From Chloroflexota bacterium (GTDB lineage Bacteria; Chloroflexota; Dehalococcoidia; SM23-28-2; RBG-16-64-32), in the NCBI GenBank assembly GCA_022564695.1, contig JADFKX010000004.1, positions 1 to 32,838 of the forward strand: a stretch of 32,838 nt of DNA. Direction: 5' to 3'. A model generated the notes under the pieces. That model ran no database searches. It saw only the letters and a list, made by a program, of their open reading frames with translations, and was not told the origin of the DNA. Made by a program: the position numbers and the translations under genes. Below, in pieces: positions 1 to 7,479 of this stretch; the stretch's first letter is position 1, and each line of letters begins with the position of its first letter.

Positions 1-118
1 CACGCCCGTGCCCACGCCTGCGCCCACGCCTGTACCCACGCCTGCGCCCACGCCCACGCCTGTGCTCACGCCTGCGCCCACACCGGTTCCAACTCCTGAG
101 CCCACCCCCACGCCTACG
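1..118 (+). repeat. 12-bp tandem repeat encoding (PTPA/PTPV)n
   Basis: A degenerate 12-bp unit close to CCCACGCCTGYR is repeated head to tail and reads as Pro-Thr-Pro-Ala/Val. Units drift toward the 3' side (ACACCGGTTCCA, ACTCCTGAG). This is a coding microsatellite-like tract, so copy number may vary between strains or be collapsed in assembly. Confidence 0.85.
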
Positions 119-361
119 CCTGTCCTGCCGCCCAGCCAGGAGCTCATCGAATCAGAGCTCAGCGCTCATTTGCAAAAGCTGAGCGTGACTGGAGTGCAGG
201 ACTCCATTCTTCGGACCGTCTCCTACTTTGCAGAGCGATACCTTGTGGTCAGCACCGGATTGCTGGCTCTGGAGACTGATGGGGATGAGAATCCGGATTT
301 CGAGGTCAGGATGGCCGACGCCAGGGTGGGCGGGCCGTGGCTGGCGGCGTTTAAGTCCTAG
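2..361 (+). CDS. Pro-Thr-rich repeat protein, C-terminal fragment (start outside window)
   Basis: The reading frame is open from the first bases, so the true start lies upstream; a GTG at 8 is in frame but lies inside the repeat and is not a convincing start. The visible part has about 40 residues of P-T-P-A/P-T-P-V repeats, typical of extended wall-spanning or surface linkers. A roughly 75-residue non-repetitive tail follows, including a hydrophobic stretch (Y-L-V-V-S-T-G-L-L-A-L) and an acidic segment. I recognise no family. No LPXTG-like sorting signal or C-terminal membrane anchor is visible, so nothing shows that it is a substrate of the sortase next door. Its TAG stop (359-361) overlaps the stop of the convergent sortase in the tetranucleotide CTAG at 358-361. 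Confidence 0.7.
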   Translation, partial: TPVPTPAPTPVPTPAPTPTPVLTPAPTPVPTPEPTPTPTPVLPPSQELIESELSAHLQKLSVTGVQDSILRTVSYFAERYLVVSTGLLALETDGDENPDFEVRMADARVGGPWLAAFKS

Positions 362-1101
362 CTTCCGCCGGCGGCCTGACCGGAGGCCAGATCCAGCACC
401 CTCTCCGCTCGCACGATGACGCGGTGGCTGTAGTTTCCGCCGATGGGGTTGCTGTAGTCTTTCTGCCAGGTGCCGCCGCAGGTGATAAGTGTGAGCACGT
501 CCTTGGATGTGGGGTCCATAACATCGACTACGTTAGGGTCGTCGTAAGCGGTCGCCACGTTGCCGGTCACACTATATCGGAGCTGGCTGCCGTCCTCTAG
601 ATCTAGCGTTATCTGGTCGCCGATCTGAAGCTCGCGAAGGTGGTAGAAGACGCCCTCGACGGGCATGCCCCAGTAGTACCAGTCTACGTGGCCGGAGAAC
701 ACGGCGTTGCTGTTGCGACCGGGAGGAGCGCTGAAGTTGTACCACGCCACCTCATCGCCGGCGTTGGGGACCTCCGGATAGTTGTTGGCGTCCAACCCCA
801 TGGTGAGGACGGAGGCGTCCACTCCGATGCTGGGGATGCCGATGCGGGTGGGCGCCGGAGCGTCCGGTTCGCTCAGCGCCTCCGAACCAGCGGCAGGGGC
901 CGCTTCGTGTTCCTGGAGGATCTCCTCCAGACTGCCCTCGCTGGGCAGATCGACGTTATCGTCGCTCATGGTGATGAAGATACTGACCAGCCCGGCAACC
1001 AGGAGTAAGGTCGAGGCCAAGAGGACCAGGCCGGTGATAGCCAGGTTTCGGTTAATACTGCTAAACCGTTCGCGCATCGAATCAATATAGCGGCCAGCCA
1101 T
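358..1101 (-). CDS. Sortase family protein (class E/F-like transpeptidase)
   Basis: Sortases are extracytoplasmic cysteine transpeptidases that attach surface proteins. This 247-residue protein has one N-terminal membrane segment (about 18-44), an acidic/Ala-Pro linker, and a sortase beta-barrel from about residue 85 (R-I-G-I-P-S-I-G-V-D-A). The catalytic set is visible: His138 in FSGHVDW, Cys208 in the TLITC motif and Arg227 in SHRVIVRAE. The topology (single N-terminal anchor, no C-terminal helix) and length fit sortases of Actinobacteria and Chloroflexota; the exact class is not certain. The ATG at 1101 places the start just before the membrane segment. No sortase substrate motif is seen elsewhere in the window. 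The gene lies opposite to, and overlaps by four bases, the Pro-Thr repeat gene. Confidence 0.9.
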   Translation of the reverse strand: MAGRYIDSMRERFSSINRNLAITGLVLLASTLLLVAGLVSIFITMSDDNVDLPSEGSLEEILQEHEAAPAAGSEALSEPDAPAPTRIGIPSIGVDASVLTMGLDANNYPEVPNAGDEVAWYNFSAPPGRNSNAVFSGHVDWYYWGMPVEGVFYHLRELQIGDQITLDLEDGSQLRYSVTGNVATAYDDPNVVDVMDPTSKDVLTLITCGGTWQKDYSNPIGGNYSHRVIVRAERVLDLASGQAAGGS

Positions 1102-1113
1102 TGGGCCGGATGA

Positions 1114-1160
1114 CCGCTCCTCTTATTATACGACTATATGGCTATACGGCTGAGGAGCGG
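1114..1160. repeat. Perfect 9-bp inverted repeat around an AT-rich core
   Basis: CCGCTCCTC (1114-1122) and GAGGAGCGG (1152-1160) are exact inverted copies flanking 29 bases that are unusually AT-rich for this region. The core holds TATAAT on the - strand (1125-1130) and TATATGG/CTATAC motifs. It lies between the divergently transcribed sortase and ECF sigma genes, so it could be an operator, a stem in the sortase leader, or both. No good -35 was found at the right distance from the - strand TATAAT. Confidence 0.5.
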
Positions 1161-1290
1161 CGGCAGCTTTCCACAATAGTAACTTTTCCATATTAGGTGG
1201 CGTTCTACCAATTGACGGGGAAATAGGGTATCATACTGGGGCAACCACCTGGACTACCGTTAGAAGGGGGCTGAGTGGGAGGGATGTCCC

Positions 1291-1872
1291 GTGAGCCCTA
1301 GTCTGGATGTTCAAGGCGAGCGCGCAATAGTCGACGCCGCTATTGCTGGCGACGAGGCCGCGCTCGCTGAGTTGTACAGTCTCTATTTCCCCCGAGTGTA
1401 CCGTTACATCCTTGCCCGTGTGGGCAATCAATACGACGCGGAGGATCTCACGGAGGAGGTGTTCCTGCGGGTTCTGGACGCCATCGGGCGGTTCCAGTGG
1501 CGGGAGGCGCCGTTTTCCGCCTGGCTGTTCCGCATCGCGCACAACGCGGTGATCAGCCAGCGTCGGAAGGAGGGGGCGCGAGGACGCTCGTCCCCGCTGA
1601 CAGAGGCGCTGCCGGTGGACTCGCAGGGGCCGGAGGAGATGGTAGAGAATCGGCTGGCCTTGAACGAGGTCATGAGGGCGGCGGACACGCTCCCAGAGGC
1701 GCAGCGTCGGGTGATCGGCTACCGATTCGCCGCCGGGCTGACGGTGGCGGAGACGGCGCGGGCGATGGGTAAGGGCGAGGGGAACGTAAAGGTAATACAG
1801 CACAAGGCGATTGCAAAGCTAAGGGAGATGCTGACCCAGAGGCCAAAAGTTCATGGGGAGAAGCGAGTTTGA
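1291..1872 (+). CDS. ECF-family RNA polymerase sigma factor
   Basis: Alternative sigma factor that directs RNA polymerase to a limited regulon. The 193-residue protein has region 2 at about 20-92 (A-L-A-E-L-Y-S-L-Y-F-P-R-V-Y-R-Y with the D-A-E-D-L-T-E-E-V-F core, then W-L-F-R-I-A-H-N) and region 4 at about 123-183 (L-P-E-A-Q-R-R-V-I, a helix-turn-helix with V-A-E-T-A-R-A-M-G, K-V-I-Q-H-K-A-I-A-K-L-R). No region 1 or 3 is present, as expected for ECF factors. The GTG start at 1291 follows a GGGAGGG ribosome site; the nearby ATG at 1284 is out of frame. Its last 20 bases overlap the next gene, implying translational coupling with a likely membrane regulator. Confidence 0.9.
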   Translation: MSPSLDVQGERAIVDAAIAGDEAALAELYSLYFPRVYRYILARVGNQYDAEDLTEEVFLRVLDAIGRFQWREAPFSAWLFRIAHNAVISQRRKEGARGRSSPLTEALPVDSQGPEEMVENRLALNEVMRAADTLPEAQRRVIGYRFAAGLTVAETARAMGKGEGNVKVIQHKAIAKLREMLTQRPKVHGEKRV

Positions 1873-2680
1873 GGAGATCTTTGAGGAGTGCCTTTCGGCG
1901 TTGCTGGAGGGCCGAAGGAGCATTGAGGAGAGCCTCTCCCTATACCCCGCCTGGAGGGGCCGCCTAGAGCCTCTGCTCAGGGCCGCTGAAGAGATAGCGG
2001 CCGGCCTGAACGAAGTTCCGCCTCCGCATGTCAAGGAGCGCGGCCTCCAGCGTTTCCTGGAAGCAGCCCGCATGAGGCGTCGCCTGCAACGGATTCTGTC
2101 GGTTCATGCGGAGAGAACGCCTTGGTGGCGCTGGGCCTCGGCTGGCCTCGCTGGGATGGTCGTCATCGGTGTGCTGGCGCTGCTGAGCGTGACCCTGATG
2201 GCGGAGGGTGGCGAGAGGCTCAGCCGGGAAAGCGTTAGCGTCAGCCCTTACTTCGCTATGGAGGGGAGCGCTGCTAGCGCGGCTCCGGTGCAGACTCCTC
2301 TTGAGGTAGTGCAGGAGCGGGTGGCGGTCCTGGAGGATTCGGTTCGGGATGGAGAGTCGGTGGGGGTAGCGTTTCTGGAGGCGCTGAAGGAGGCCGACAA
2401 CGATCTAGCGGCGGACTTGGACAGCCCCGATGATATAGCGCTCATGGATCGGGTGGCGGCGGTCTCAGTAGCCAGCAGGCAGTACGAGCTGCTTCAGAAG
2501 CTGCAAGGGCAGTCCTCCGGGGAGCGGGCGCGGGCCGTAGAGGCGAGCCTGATGGCGGCGGAGAGGGTGCTGGAGAAGCTCGGGGCCACGCCATCGCCGA
2601 CGCCATCGCCCACGCCATCACCCACGCCTACTCCGTTTGCTGAGGGCACGGCTGCCCCTTCGCCGACGCAGGCCGAGTAG
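1853..2680 (+). CDS. DUF5667-type membrane protein, putative regulator of the upstream ECF sigma factor
   Basis: A 275-residue single-pass protein. Residues 5-50 show the F-E-E-C-L-S-A-L-L-E-G...L-Y-P...L-E-P-L-L-R-A-A pattern common at the N terminus of Chloroflexota ECF-linked proteins. One membrane helix follows (about 95-116), then a helical extracytoplasmic region (about 145-240) resembling DUF5667, then a P-S-P-T tail. It lacks the H-x3-C-x2-C zinc finger of classical anti-sigma factors. The start overlaps the sigma gene by 20 bases, so the two are almost certainly co-translated. That it restrains the sigma factor is inference from this arrangement; the domain name is from pattern recognition. 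Confidence 0.75.
   Translation: MGRSEFEEIFEECLSALLEGRRSIEESLSLYPAWRGRLEPLLRAAEEIAAGLNEVPPPHVKERGLQRFLEAARMRRRLQRILSVHAERTPWWRWASAGLAGMVVIGVLALLSVTLMAEGGERLSRESVSVSPYFAMEGSAASAAPVQTPLEVVQERVAVLEDSVRDGESVGVAFLEALKEADNDLAADLDSPDDIALMDRVAAVSVASRQYELLQKLQGQSSGERARAVEASLMAAERVLEKLGATPSPTPSPTPSPTPTPFAEGTAAPSPTQAE
2586..2633 (+). repeat. 12-bp tandem repeat encoding (PTPS)n
   Basis: About four copies of a unit close to ACGCCATCGCCC give the Pro-Thr-Pro-Ser tail of the DUF5667-type protein. It resembles the tract at the left edge of the window in period and composition, showing two independent Pro-Thr-rich extracytoplasmic linkers in the same neighbourhood. Confidence 0.8.
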
Positions 2681-2701
2681 ACGCCCTCTATCAGCACTCA
2701 T

Positions 2702-2731
2702 TTGACAGTGCTGGCGGGCGGCCATTAGAAT
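2702..2731 (+). promoter_or_regulatory. Sigma-70-type promoter, TTGACA-18-TAGAAT, for the GreA-like gene
   Basis: A perfect -35 (TTGACA, 2702-2707) and a 5/6 -10 (TAGAAT, 2726-2731) are separated by 18 bases. The expected transcript start is near 2738, only about six bases before the ATG at 2744. With no purine-rich ribosome site in between (sequence CCCCACC), the mRNA should be leaderless or nearly so. Confidence 0.65.
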
Positions 2732-2743
2732 CAAAACCCCACC

Positions 2744-3532
2744 ATGCCTACGGTTTCCATTCTGGACGCAGCGACGCAGTACGTTTCGTCGCTGGCGAAA
2801 AGCACTAGCGCCTCGGCTCAGGCGGAGGTAAACCGGTTCGTACGCTGGTACGGCGCGAGCCGCCTCACCGACGAGCTTCGGGGTCACGAAATCTCGCTGT
2901 ACAGCGAGGAGCTGGGTGTGGCCACGGCGGAGGCGAAGCGGCGCGCAGACCAGGTGCGAGGATTTCTCTCCTATCTCAAGAAGGAGGAGATGACGCAGAC
3001 CAATCTGGCGCCTCACTTGCGGCTGAAGAAGAGTGCTAAGGGCTCTGCCTCCCGCTCCGTAAAGCAGCGGGTCGTTGAGGTCACGGCTGAGGGGCACGAG
3101 GCGCTGAAGAGTGAGTTGGAGGCGCTGAAGTCGCAACGGCCTCAGGTGCGGGAGGATATCCGGCTGGCGATGATGGACAAGGATTTCCGCGAGAACGCCC
3201 CTCTGGATGCGGCCAAGGATAAGCAGGCTCATCTGGAGTCGCGCATCCGGGAGATAGATGGCACGCTGAAGCATGCCGTGATAGTTAAGAAGGTGGATGG
3301 CCCCGGCTCACGAGTGCAAGTGGGGAGCACAGTAGAGATGACGAACCTGAACTCCGGCGCTTCGCTGCGCTACACGATTGTGGGGTTGAACGAAGGGAAT
3401 GCCGCCCAGGGTAAGATCACCAACGTATCCCCCATCGGCAAGGCGTTGCTGAAGCGGAGAGAGGGCGAGGAAGTGAAGGTGAATATCCCTGCCGGCGTGC
3501 TGCGGCTGCGGATCGAGAAGATCGAGGGCTAG
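2744..3532 (+). CDS. GreA/GreB-family transcript cleavage factor with extra N-terminal SAM-like helical domain
   Basis: GreA factors enter the RNA polymerase secondary channel and stimulate cleavage of backtracked RNA. Residues 108-181 are the GreA coiled coil (V-T-A-E-G-H-E-A-L-K-S-E-L-E-A-L); the tip keeps the two acidic residues in DFREN (Asp147, Glu150). Residues 188-260 form the FKBP-like C-terminal domain (G-S-T-V-E-M...V-S-P-I-G-K-A-L-L). Residues 1-96 are extra: an alpha-helical segment resembling the core-binding (SAM-like) domain of tyrosine recombinases (F-V-R-W-Y-G...V-R-G-F-L-S-Y-L-K-K). GreA proteins are usually about 155-160 residues; this one has 262. The GreA assignment is firm, the N-terminal domain identity less so. 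Its stop lies three bases from that of the convergent citrate synthase gene. Confidence 0.85.
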   Translation: MPTVSILDAATQYVSSLAKSTSASAQAEVNRFVRWYGASRLTDELRGHEISLYSEELGVATAEAKRRADQVRGFLSYLKKEEMTQTNLAPHLRLKKSAKGSASRSVKQRVVEVTAEGHEALKSELEALKSQRPQVREDIRLAMMDKDFRENAPLDAAKDKQAHLESRIREIDGTLKHAVIVKKVDGPGSRVQVGSTVEMTNLNSGASLRYTIVGLNEGNAAQGKITNVSPIGKALLKRREGEEVKVNIPAGVLRLRIEKIEG

Positions 3533-3535
3533 AGG

Positions 3536-4681
3536 CTAGATCCGCCGCTCTATCGGCACGTACTCAAGGTTGTCCGGCCCTTCGTACTCAAGGAGCGGCC
3601 GGATGAGCGTATTGTCCTCCCACTGCTCCATGACCTGAGCGGCCCAGCCCGGTATTCGGCCGATGGCGAACATTGGCACGAAGACGTCCTCCGGGATTCC
3701 TAGCAGGTAGTAGACGGCGCCGGCGTAGAAGTCCACGTTGACGTTGACGCCGCGCTCAGCCAGGGGCGCCATCGCCTCGTGGATGGCGGTGAGGATGCGG
3801 AACCACTTGGGCTGTCCCAGCTTGTCGCCTAGCTCGCGGGCGCGGTCGCGCATATGGCGGGCGCGGGGGTCCTCTACGCGGTAGACGCGGTGGCCGAAGC
3901 CGTTGATCTTTTCGCCATGCTCACGCTTGCGGGCGATGAATGCCTTGGCGTTCTCAGGTTCACCGATCTCCTGGGCCAAATGCATCACGGCCTCGGCGGC
4001 GCCGCCGTGGCGGGGGCCCTTGAGGGTGCCGATGGCGGAGACGATGGCAGCGTGCAGGTCGGCCAGGGTGGAGGCGGTGACGCGGGCGGCGAAGGAGGAG
4101 GCGTTGGAGCCGTGCTCAACGTGAAGGATGAGGTCAACGTCTATGGCTCGGGCCGCTTGGGGATCCGGTCTCTGGCCGTGCAGCATGTACAGGAAGTTGG
4201 CGGCCAGCGTGAGGTTAGGGTCAGGCGCTACGGGCTCGTCGCCGCTGCGAATGCGGTGGTGGGCGGCGACGATGGCCGGCACCTGGGCGGTGAGGCGCAC
4301 AGCCTTGCGCAGGTTCGCCTCAGTCGACATATCATCGACGTCGGGGTCGAAGGCGGCGAGGGCGCTGACGGAGGTGCGCAGGACGTCCATAGGGTGGGCG
4401 GCGCTGACCTGGCGGATGACCTGGATGATGGTGTCCGGAATGGTACGGGCGTCTCTTAGTGCGGTCATGAACTGCTCTAACTGGGGGGTGGTAGGCAGGT
4501 GCCCGTACCACAGGAGGTAGGTGACCTCCTCAAAGGTGGACTGTTCGGCCAGATCGTGGATGTCGTAGCCGCGATAGACGAGCCTGCCTGCCTCGCCGTC
4601 GATTAGACTGAGGGCGGTCTTGTCAACGACGATGTTCTTGAGGCCGCGGGCGATGGGCTGGGCAGTGGTGCTTTCGGTCAC
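3536..4681 (-). CDS. gltA: Citrate synthase
   Basis: Condenses acetyl-CoA and oxaloacetate to citrate, entering the TCA cycle. The 381-residue length fits the short prokaryotic (type I) form. Active-site elements are present: His225 in KGPRHGGA, His264 in GFGHRVY, Asp317 in VNVDFYAG, and Arg342 in the GRIPGWAAQVMEQ segment. The oxaloacetate-site loop reads LHVEHGSNASSF. A 2-methylcitrate synthase cannot be excluded by sequence alone, but no propionate genes are nearby. The GTG start at 4681 has AAGGAG eight bases upstream. The gene stands alone, preceded by its own promoter and a leader of roughly 110 nt. Confidence 0.93.
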   Translation of the reverse strand: MTESTTAQPIARGLKNIVVDKTALSLIDGEAGRLVYRGYDIHDLAEQSTFEEVTYLLWYGHLPTTPQLEQFMTALRDARTIPDTIIQVIRQVSAAHPMDVLRTSVSALAAFDPDVDDMSTEANLRKAVRLTAQVPAIVAAHHRIRSGDEPVAPDPNLTLAANFLYMLHGQRPDPQAARAIDVDLILHVEHGSNASSFAARVTASTLADLHAAIVSAIGTLKGPRHGGAAEAVMHLAQEIGEPENAKAFIARKREHGEKINGFGHRVYRVEDPRARHMRDRARELGDKLGQPKWFRILTAIHEAMAPLAERGVNVNVDFYAGAVYYLLGIPEDVFVPMFAIGRIPGWAAQVMEQWEDNTLIRPLLEYEGPDNLEYVPIERRI

Positions 4682-5019
4682 GGGGAAACTCCTTGCAGAG
4701 GGCTGAATATAGAAACGCCCGCTGGGCCGTTGGCCAACCTGGGCGGGCCGCTATACGTGATTCCTTTTACCATTATAGCTGTTGGCTATACCTAAGCTAT
4801 TATAGGCAGGCGGTCAGCCTCGTGTAAAGAATACGATGCGAAGGCTTGTAACGATTGCGTTAAGCGTGTGGGGAATCTAAACCACATGACAATCGCGTAT
4901 CTATTTTCGGGAACACTGAGACGTGATCCCCCTCCAAGGTCGCGGGCTGGAGGCACAAACCTAGGACGGGCGATGTGGCTGAAAGCTTCCACCCGCGGCC
5001 GTCTTAGTAAGGTGACGGG
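4682..5019. other. Intergenic region between gltA (-) and the DUF3179 gene (+)
   Basis: These 338 bases hold no convincing gene. The left half is the gltA promoter and leader, with an imperfect hairpin (GCCCGC 4717-4722 / GCGGGC 4743-4748) enclosing the palindrome GTTGGCCAAC (4729-4738), and a dyad TATAGC (4774-4779) / GCTATA (4785-4790). The right half carries the ribosome site AAGGTGACGGG for the DUF3179 gene; I could not assign a clear + strand promoter there. Confidence 0.5.
4799..4828 (-). promoter_or_regulatory. Putative gltA promoter, TTTACA-18-TATAAT
   Basis: On the - strand, TTTACA (4823-4828, 5/6 to the -35 consensus) and a perfect TATAAT (4799-4804) are 18 bases apart. The predicted start near 4792 gives a leader of about 110 nt. 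The perfect dyad TATAGC-5-GCTATA lies immediately downstream of that start, where a repressor could act. A second TATAAT (4772-4777, - strand) lacks a good -35. Confidence 0.5.
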
Positions 5020-6243
5020 ATGGCTGTGATGAGTGTTGGTCTGAAGACACGGCTACTATTCGCCTCCGCTGTAGCAGCTCTGATCGCCGTTGCCTGTGTG
5101 GGCGGTGGTGGCGGGGACGGCGATGGCGAAGACACGTCCGAGGTTGGTCTGACTTTCGATGACCTGGGCCTGGACGACAGGATACCTTTGTATACGGAGA
5201 GCTGGAACACGGACTGGACCAAGCGGACCATCTCCCTGTCCGAGCTGATCGCGGGGATCCAGCAGCCGGACCCGCGGGATGTGATCCAGCCCATCGACGA
5301 TCCGCAGTTTGATACGGTGGAGGAGGCCGCCCAGTGGCTGGTGGACAGGGAGCCGGTCGTCGCGTTGGAGCTAGAGGGCGAAGCGCGGGCCTATCCTCTC
5401 CGCATCCTGACCTCGCATGAAGTTGTGAACGATGTGGTGGGGGACCGCTCAGTTGTGGTGTCTTACTGCCCCTTGTGCAACAGCGCGGTCACGTTTGACC
5501 GCGAGCTGGACGGGCAGGTCCTCCGGTTCGGGGTGTCCGGTCTGCTGCGCAACAGCGACCTGGTGATGTGGGACCGCCAGACGGAGTCTCTGTGGCAGCA
5601 GATCACCGGCGAGGCGATAGTGGGTGAGCTGGCCGGCACGGAGCTGGAGTTCATACCTTCGCCGATCATGGCCTGGGAAGATTTCCGAGCCCAATTCCCT
5701 GACGGGAAGGTGCTGTCCCGCGACCAGGGCATCTTCCCGCCGGAGCTGTACGATAATCAGCCCTATGCGGGCTACGACTCGTCCACGCAGCCGTTCCTGT
5801 TCCGCGGCACCCCCGACGACCGCTACCCGGCGATGGAACGCGTGGTGGCGGTGAGGATCAGCGGAACGAACAAGGCCTACCCCTTCAGCGTGATCTCCGA
5901 GGAGCGGGCGGTGAACGATGAGTTTGCGGGCACGCCGATCCTGGTGGTCTTCGGGGCCGATGATACGGCCTCCGTGTTGGACACCGGCGACGTGAAGACG
6001 GGGCGCGGTGTGGGCGTAGGGCTGGCGTTCCAGAGGACAGTGGGCGACCGGGTGCTAACTTTCGATGCCCTGGGCGAGGACCGGTTCATGGATCGTGAGA
6101 CGGAAACCGTTTGGGACCTGTTCGGCAACGCTATGGAGGGGACTCTGGCCGGGGAGAAGCTGACGCCTGTGGTCAACACCAATGAGCTCTGGTTCGCCTG
6201 GGCGGCGTTCAACGCCGATTCCTCAGTCTACACCGGGTCCTGA
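5020..6243 (+). CDS. DUF3179 domain lipoprotein
   Basis: A 407-residue secreted protein of unknown activity. The N terminus is a lipoprotein signal with Cys26 in A-V-A-C followed by a Gly/Asp-rich linker, so it is probably tethered to the outer face of the membrane. From about residue 45 it matches the DUF3179 family, including the hallmark SYCPLCNSAV (Cys150, Cys153) preceded by A-Y-P-L-R-I-L-T-S-H-E-V-V-N-D. A second similar half (A-Y-P-F-S-V-I-S-E-E-R-A-V-N-D near 285-300) suggests internal duplication, with the CxxC present only in the first half. The start at 5020 has AAGGTGACGGG upstream; an ATG at 5029 is also possible. The CxxC might bind metal or be redox-active, but no biochemical role is known to me. 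Confidence 0.85.
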   Translation: MAVMSVGLKTRLLFASAVAALIAVACVGGGGGDGDGEDTSEVGLTFDDLGLDDRIPLYTESWNTDWTKRTISLSELIAGIQQPDPRDVIQPIDDPQFDTVEEAAQWLVDREPVVALELEGEARAYPLRILTSHEVVNDVVGDRSVVVSYCPLCNSAVTFDRELDGQVLRFGVSGLLRNSDLVMWDRQTESLWQQITGEAIVGELAGTELEFIPSPIMAWEDFRAQFPDGKVLSRDQGIFPPELYDNQPYAGYDSSTQPFLFRGTPDDRYPAMERVVAVRISGTNKAYPFSVISEERAVNDEFAGTPILVVFGADDTASVLDTGDVKTGRGVGVGLAFQRTVGDRVLTFDALGEDRFMDRETETVWDLFGNAMEGTLAGEKLTPVVNTNELWFAWAAFNADSSVYTGS

Positions 6244-6263
6244 AGCGTTTCGACGGTCGGCTA

Positions 6264-6890
6264 CTAGCTCGGTCGCAGGATCTTCGGCAGCATCTCCTCA
6301 GGTCCCGAAGGCACTGTGAAGTAGTCGTTGATCTCAATCTGGTCCACACCGACGGTATATCGCCAGGTGCGGATGCCAACGACGGCCACCTTGATGTCTC
6401 GGCAGAGCTTCCGCGCGAGGTCACCCTCACCAACAGGAACGTAGAGGTAGAGAGGCGCCAGCTCGGCGAAGGGGAGCCAGCGTCGTAGCGCCGCCTCCTC
6501 GCTGACCGTCTCCGCGGTCTCCACCTCGCCGATGATCTTGGCGTAGTTCTCGGGGTTCTGGACGACGACGACGTCCGGATAGGCGACGGCGTCATCAGGC
6601 ATCGCGACGCCCATTGAGCGCTGAGGGATGTTGGAGTAGGTCTTGTAATCCCGGTAGCGGTCAGTGGGGAAGCCGAAGCGGGCCTCGGCGATGTCTTTTA
6701 CGGCTCTGACGTGGGCGGCCGCTCGTGATTCGGACAGGGTGGCGATGCGCGGCTCGTAGGGCCGGGGCTGGCCGGGCGGGCGCACGCGGCCGAGAAGCAG
6801 GAACTGGGGCAGCACAGCCCTCACGCCGGCAGCGAAGCGGGCGACAGGGTCCGCTTTGGGTTCCTCCACGTCGTCAGCTTGTTGGGTCAC
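6264..6890 (-). CDS. Unknown protein with PD-(D/E)XK nuclease-like core
   Basis: A soluble 208-residue protein without signal peptide or membrane helix. Residues 105-126 read as a beta strand with P-D (Asp106) followed by a strand with G-E-V-E-T-A (Glu122, Glu124), then a helix with R-R-W-L-P-F and a strand L-Y-L-Y-V-P-V. This order resembles the core of PD-(D/E)XK restriction-like nucleases, with the usual Lys replaced by Thr or absent. I do not recognise a named family, and catalytic activity is not assured. The GTG start lies seven bases after the stop of the cupredoxin gene on the same strand, with AGGA upstream, so the two are probably co-transcribed. Composition matches its neighbours. 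Confidence 0.7.
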   Translation of the reverse strand: MTQQADDVEEPKADPVARFAAGVRAVLPQFLLLGRVRPPGQPRPYEPRIATLSESRAAAHVRAVKDIAEARFGFPTDRYRDYKTYSNIPQRSMGVAMPDDAVAYPDVVVVQNPENYAKIIGEVETAETVSEEAALRRWLPFAELAPLYLYVPVGEGDLARKLCRDIKVAVVGIRTWRYTVGVDQIEINDYFTVPSGPEEMLPKILRPS

Positions 6891-6897
6891 GTTAGTC

Positions 6898-7368
6898 CTA
6901 CTCTACGCTGATGGTGCCGACCATCTCGAGGGGGTGGAAGTCGCAGCGGAAGATGATCTCGCCCGCCTCGTCGGGCGCTGTCCAGACCAGGGTCCCGGTG
7001 TCTTCCGCCTGGAACAGATCTGGGTCGGAGACGGTGTCATCGTCGGTGTCGTACTCTCCGTCGCCCCCATCGACACGCATATTGTGGATGGCGACGCCAT
7101 CGTTCGTGATGTTGAAGGTGACCTCTTGGCCGGGGCTGACCGTGAACTTGTTCAGCTCGAAGAAGTTGTCGCCCATGCTGATGTCGGGTGAGACCGGCCC
7201 AGCGTCGTCGGCATCGTCAGCCGACGTCTCATCCGCAGCCGGGGTCTCTCCGCTACCGCCGTCGTCATCACCGCCGCCGCCGCAGGCGGCTGCCAGCAGG
7301 GCGATGCTGATGATCAGCGAGGCCGACAACAGAAGGAGCTTGAGCCCTCTATGTGCGAGGTTAGACAT
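6898..7368 (-). CDS. Cupredoxin-domain lipoprotein (blue copper protein)
   Basis: A 156-residue secreted copper protein. The signal peptide ends at a lipobox, L-L-A-A-A-C (Cys29), followed by a Gly/Asp/Glu-rich linker, and the cupredoxin fold spans about 62-156. Type 1 copper ligands can be assigned: His95 (A-I-H-N-M), Cys142, His145 and Met149 (F-R-C-D-F-H-P-L-E-M). It is likely a membrane-tethered electron carrier or copper carrier; proximity to the oxidase block supports a role there, but partners are not proven. A strong site AGGAGGATAA precedes the ATG. It is a clear paralogue of the cupredoxin domain at 14278-15303. Confidence 0.88.
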   Translation of the reverse strand: MSNLAHRGLKLLLLSASLIISIALLAAACGGGGDDDGGSGETPAADETSADDADDAGPVSPDISMGDNFFELNKFTVSPGQEVTFNITNDGVAIHNMRVDGGDGEYDTDDDTVSDPDLFQAEDTGTLVWTAPDEAGEIIFRCDFHPLEMVGTISVE

Positions 7369-7479
7369 TTATCCTCCTACTAGGTGTGCTAGAGGCGCCG
7401 CTCACGCCCATATAGGAAGTATTGACCAGAAGGTCGGTCAGGCGCAAGGACGTAGGTTGGCCGAGTATGCGCGCCTTGC

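Noticed and set aside
1..125. CRISPR-like or satellite array at the left edge
   Set aside because: The 12-bp periodicity keeps a reading frame (Pro-Thr-Pro-Ala/Val) and has no spacers.
358..361. Sortase plus adjacent Pro-Thr protein as an enzyme-substrate pair
   Set aside because: No LPXTG-like motif or C-terminal anchor is visible in the fragment, and the genes are convergent.
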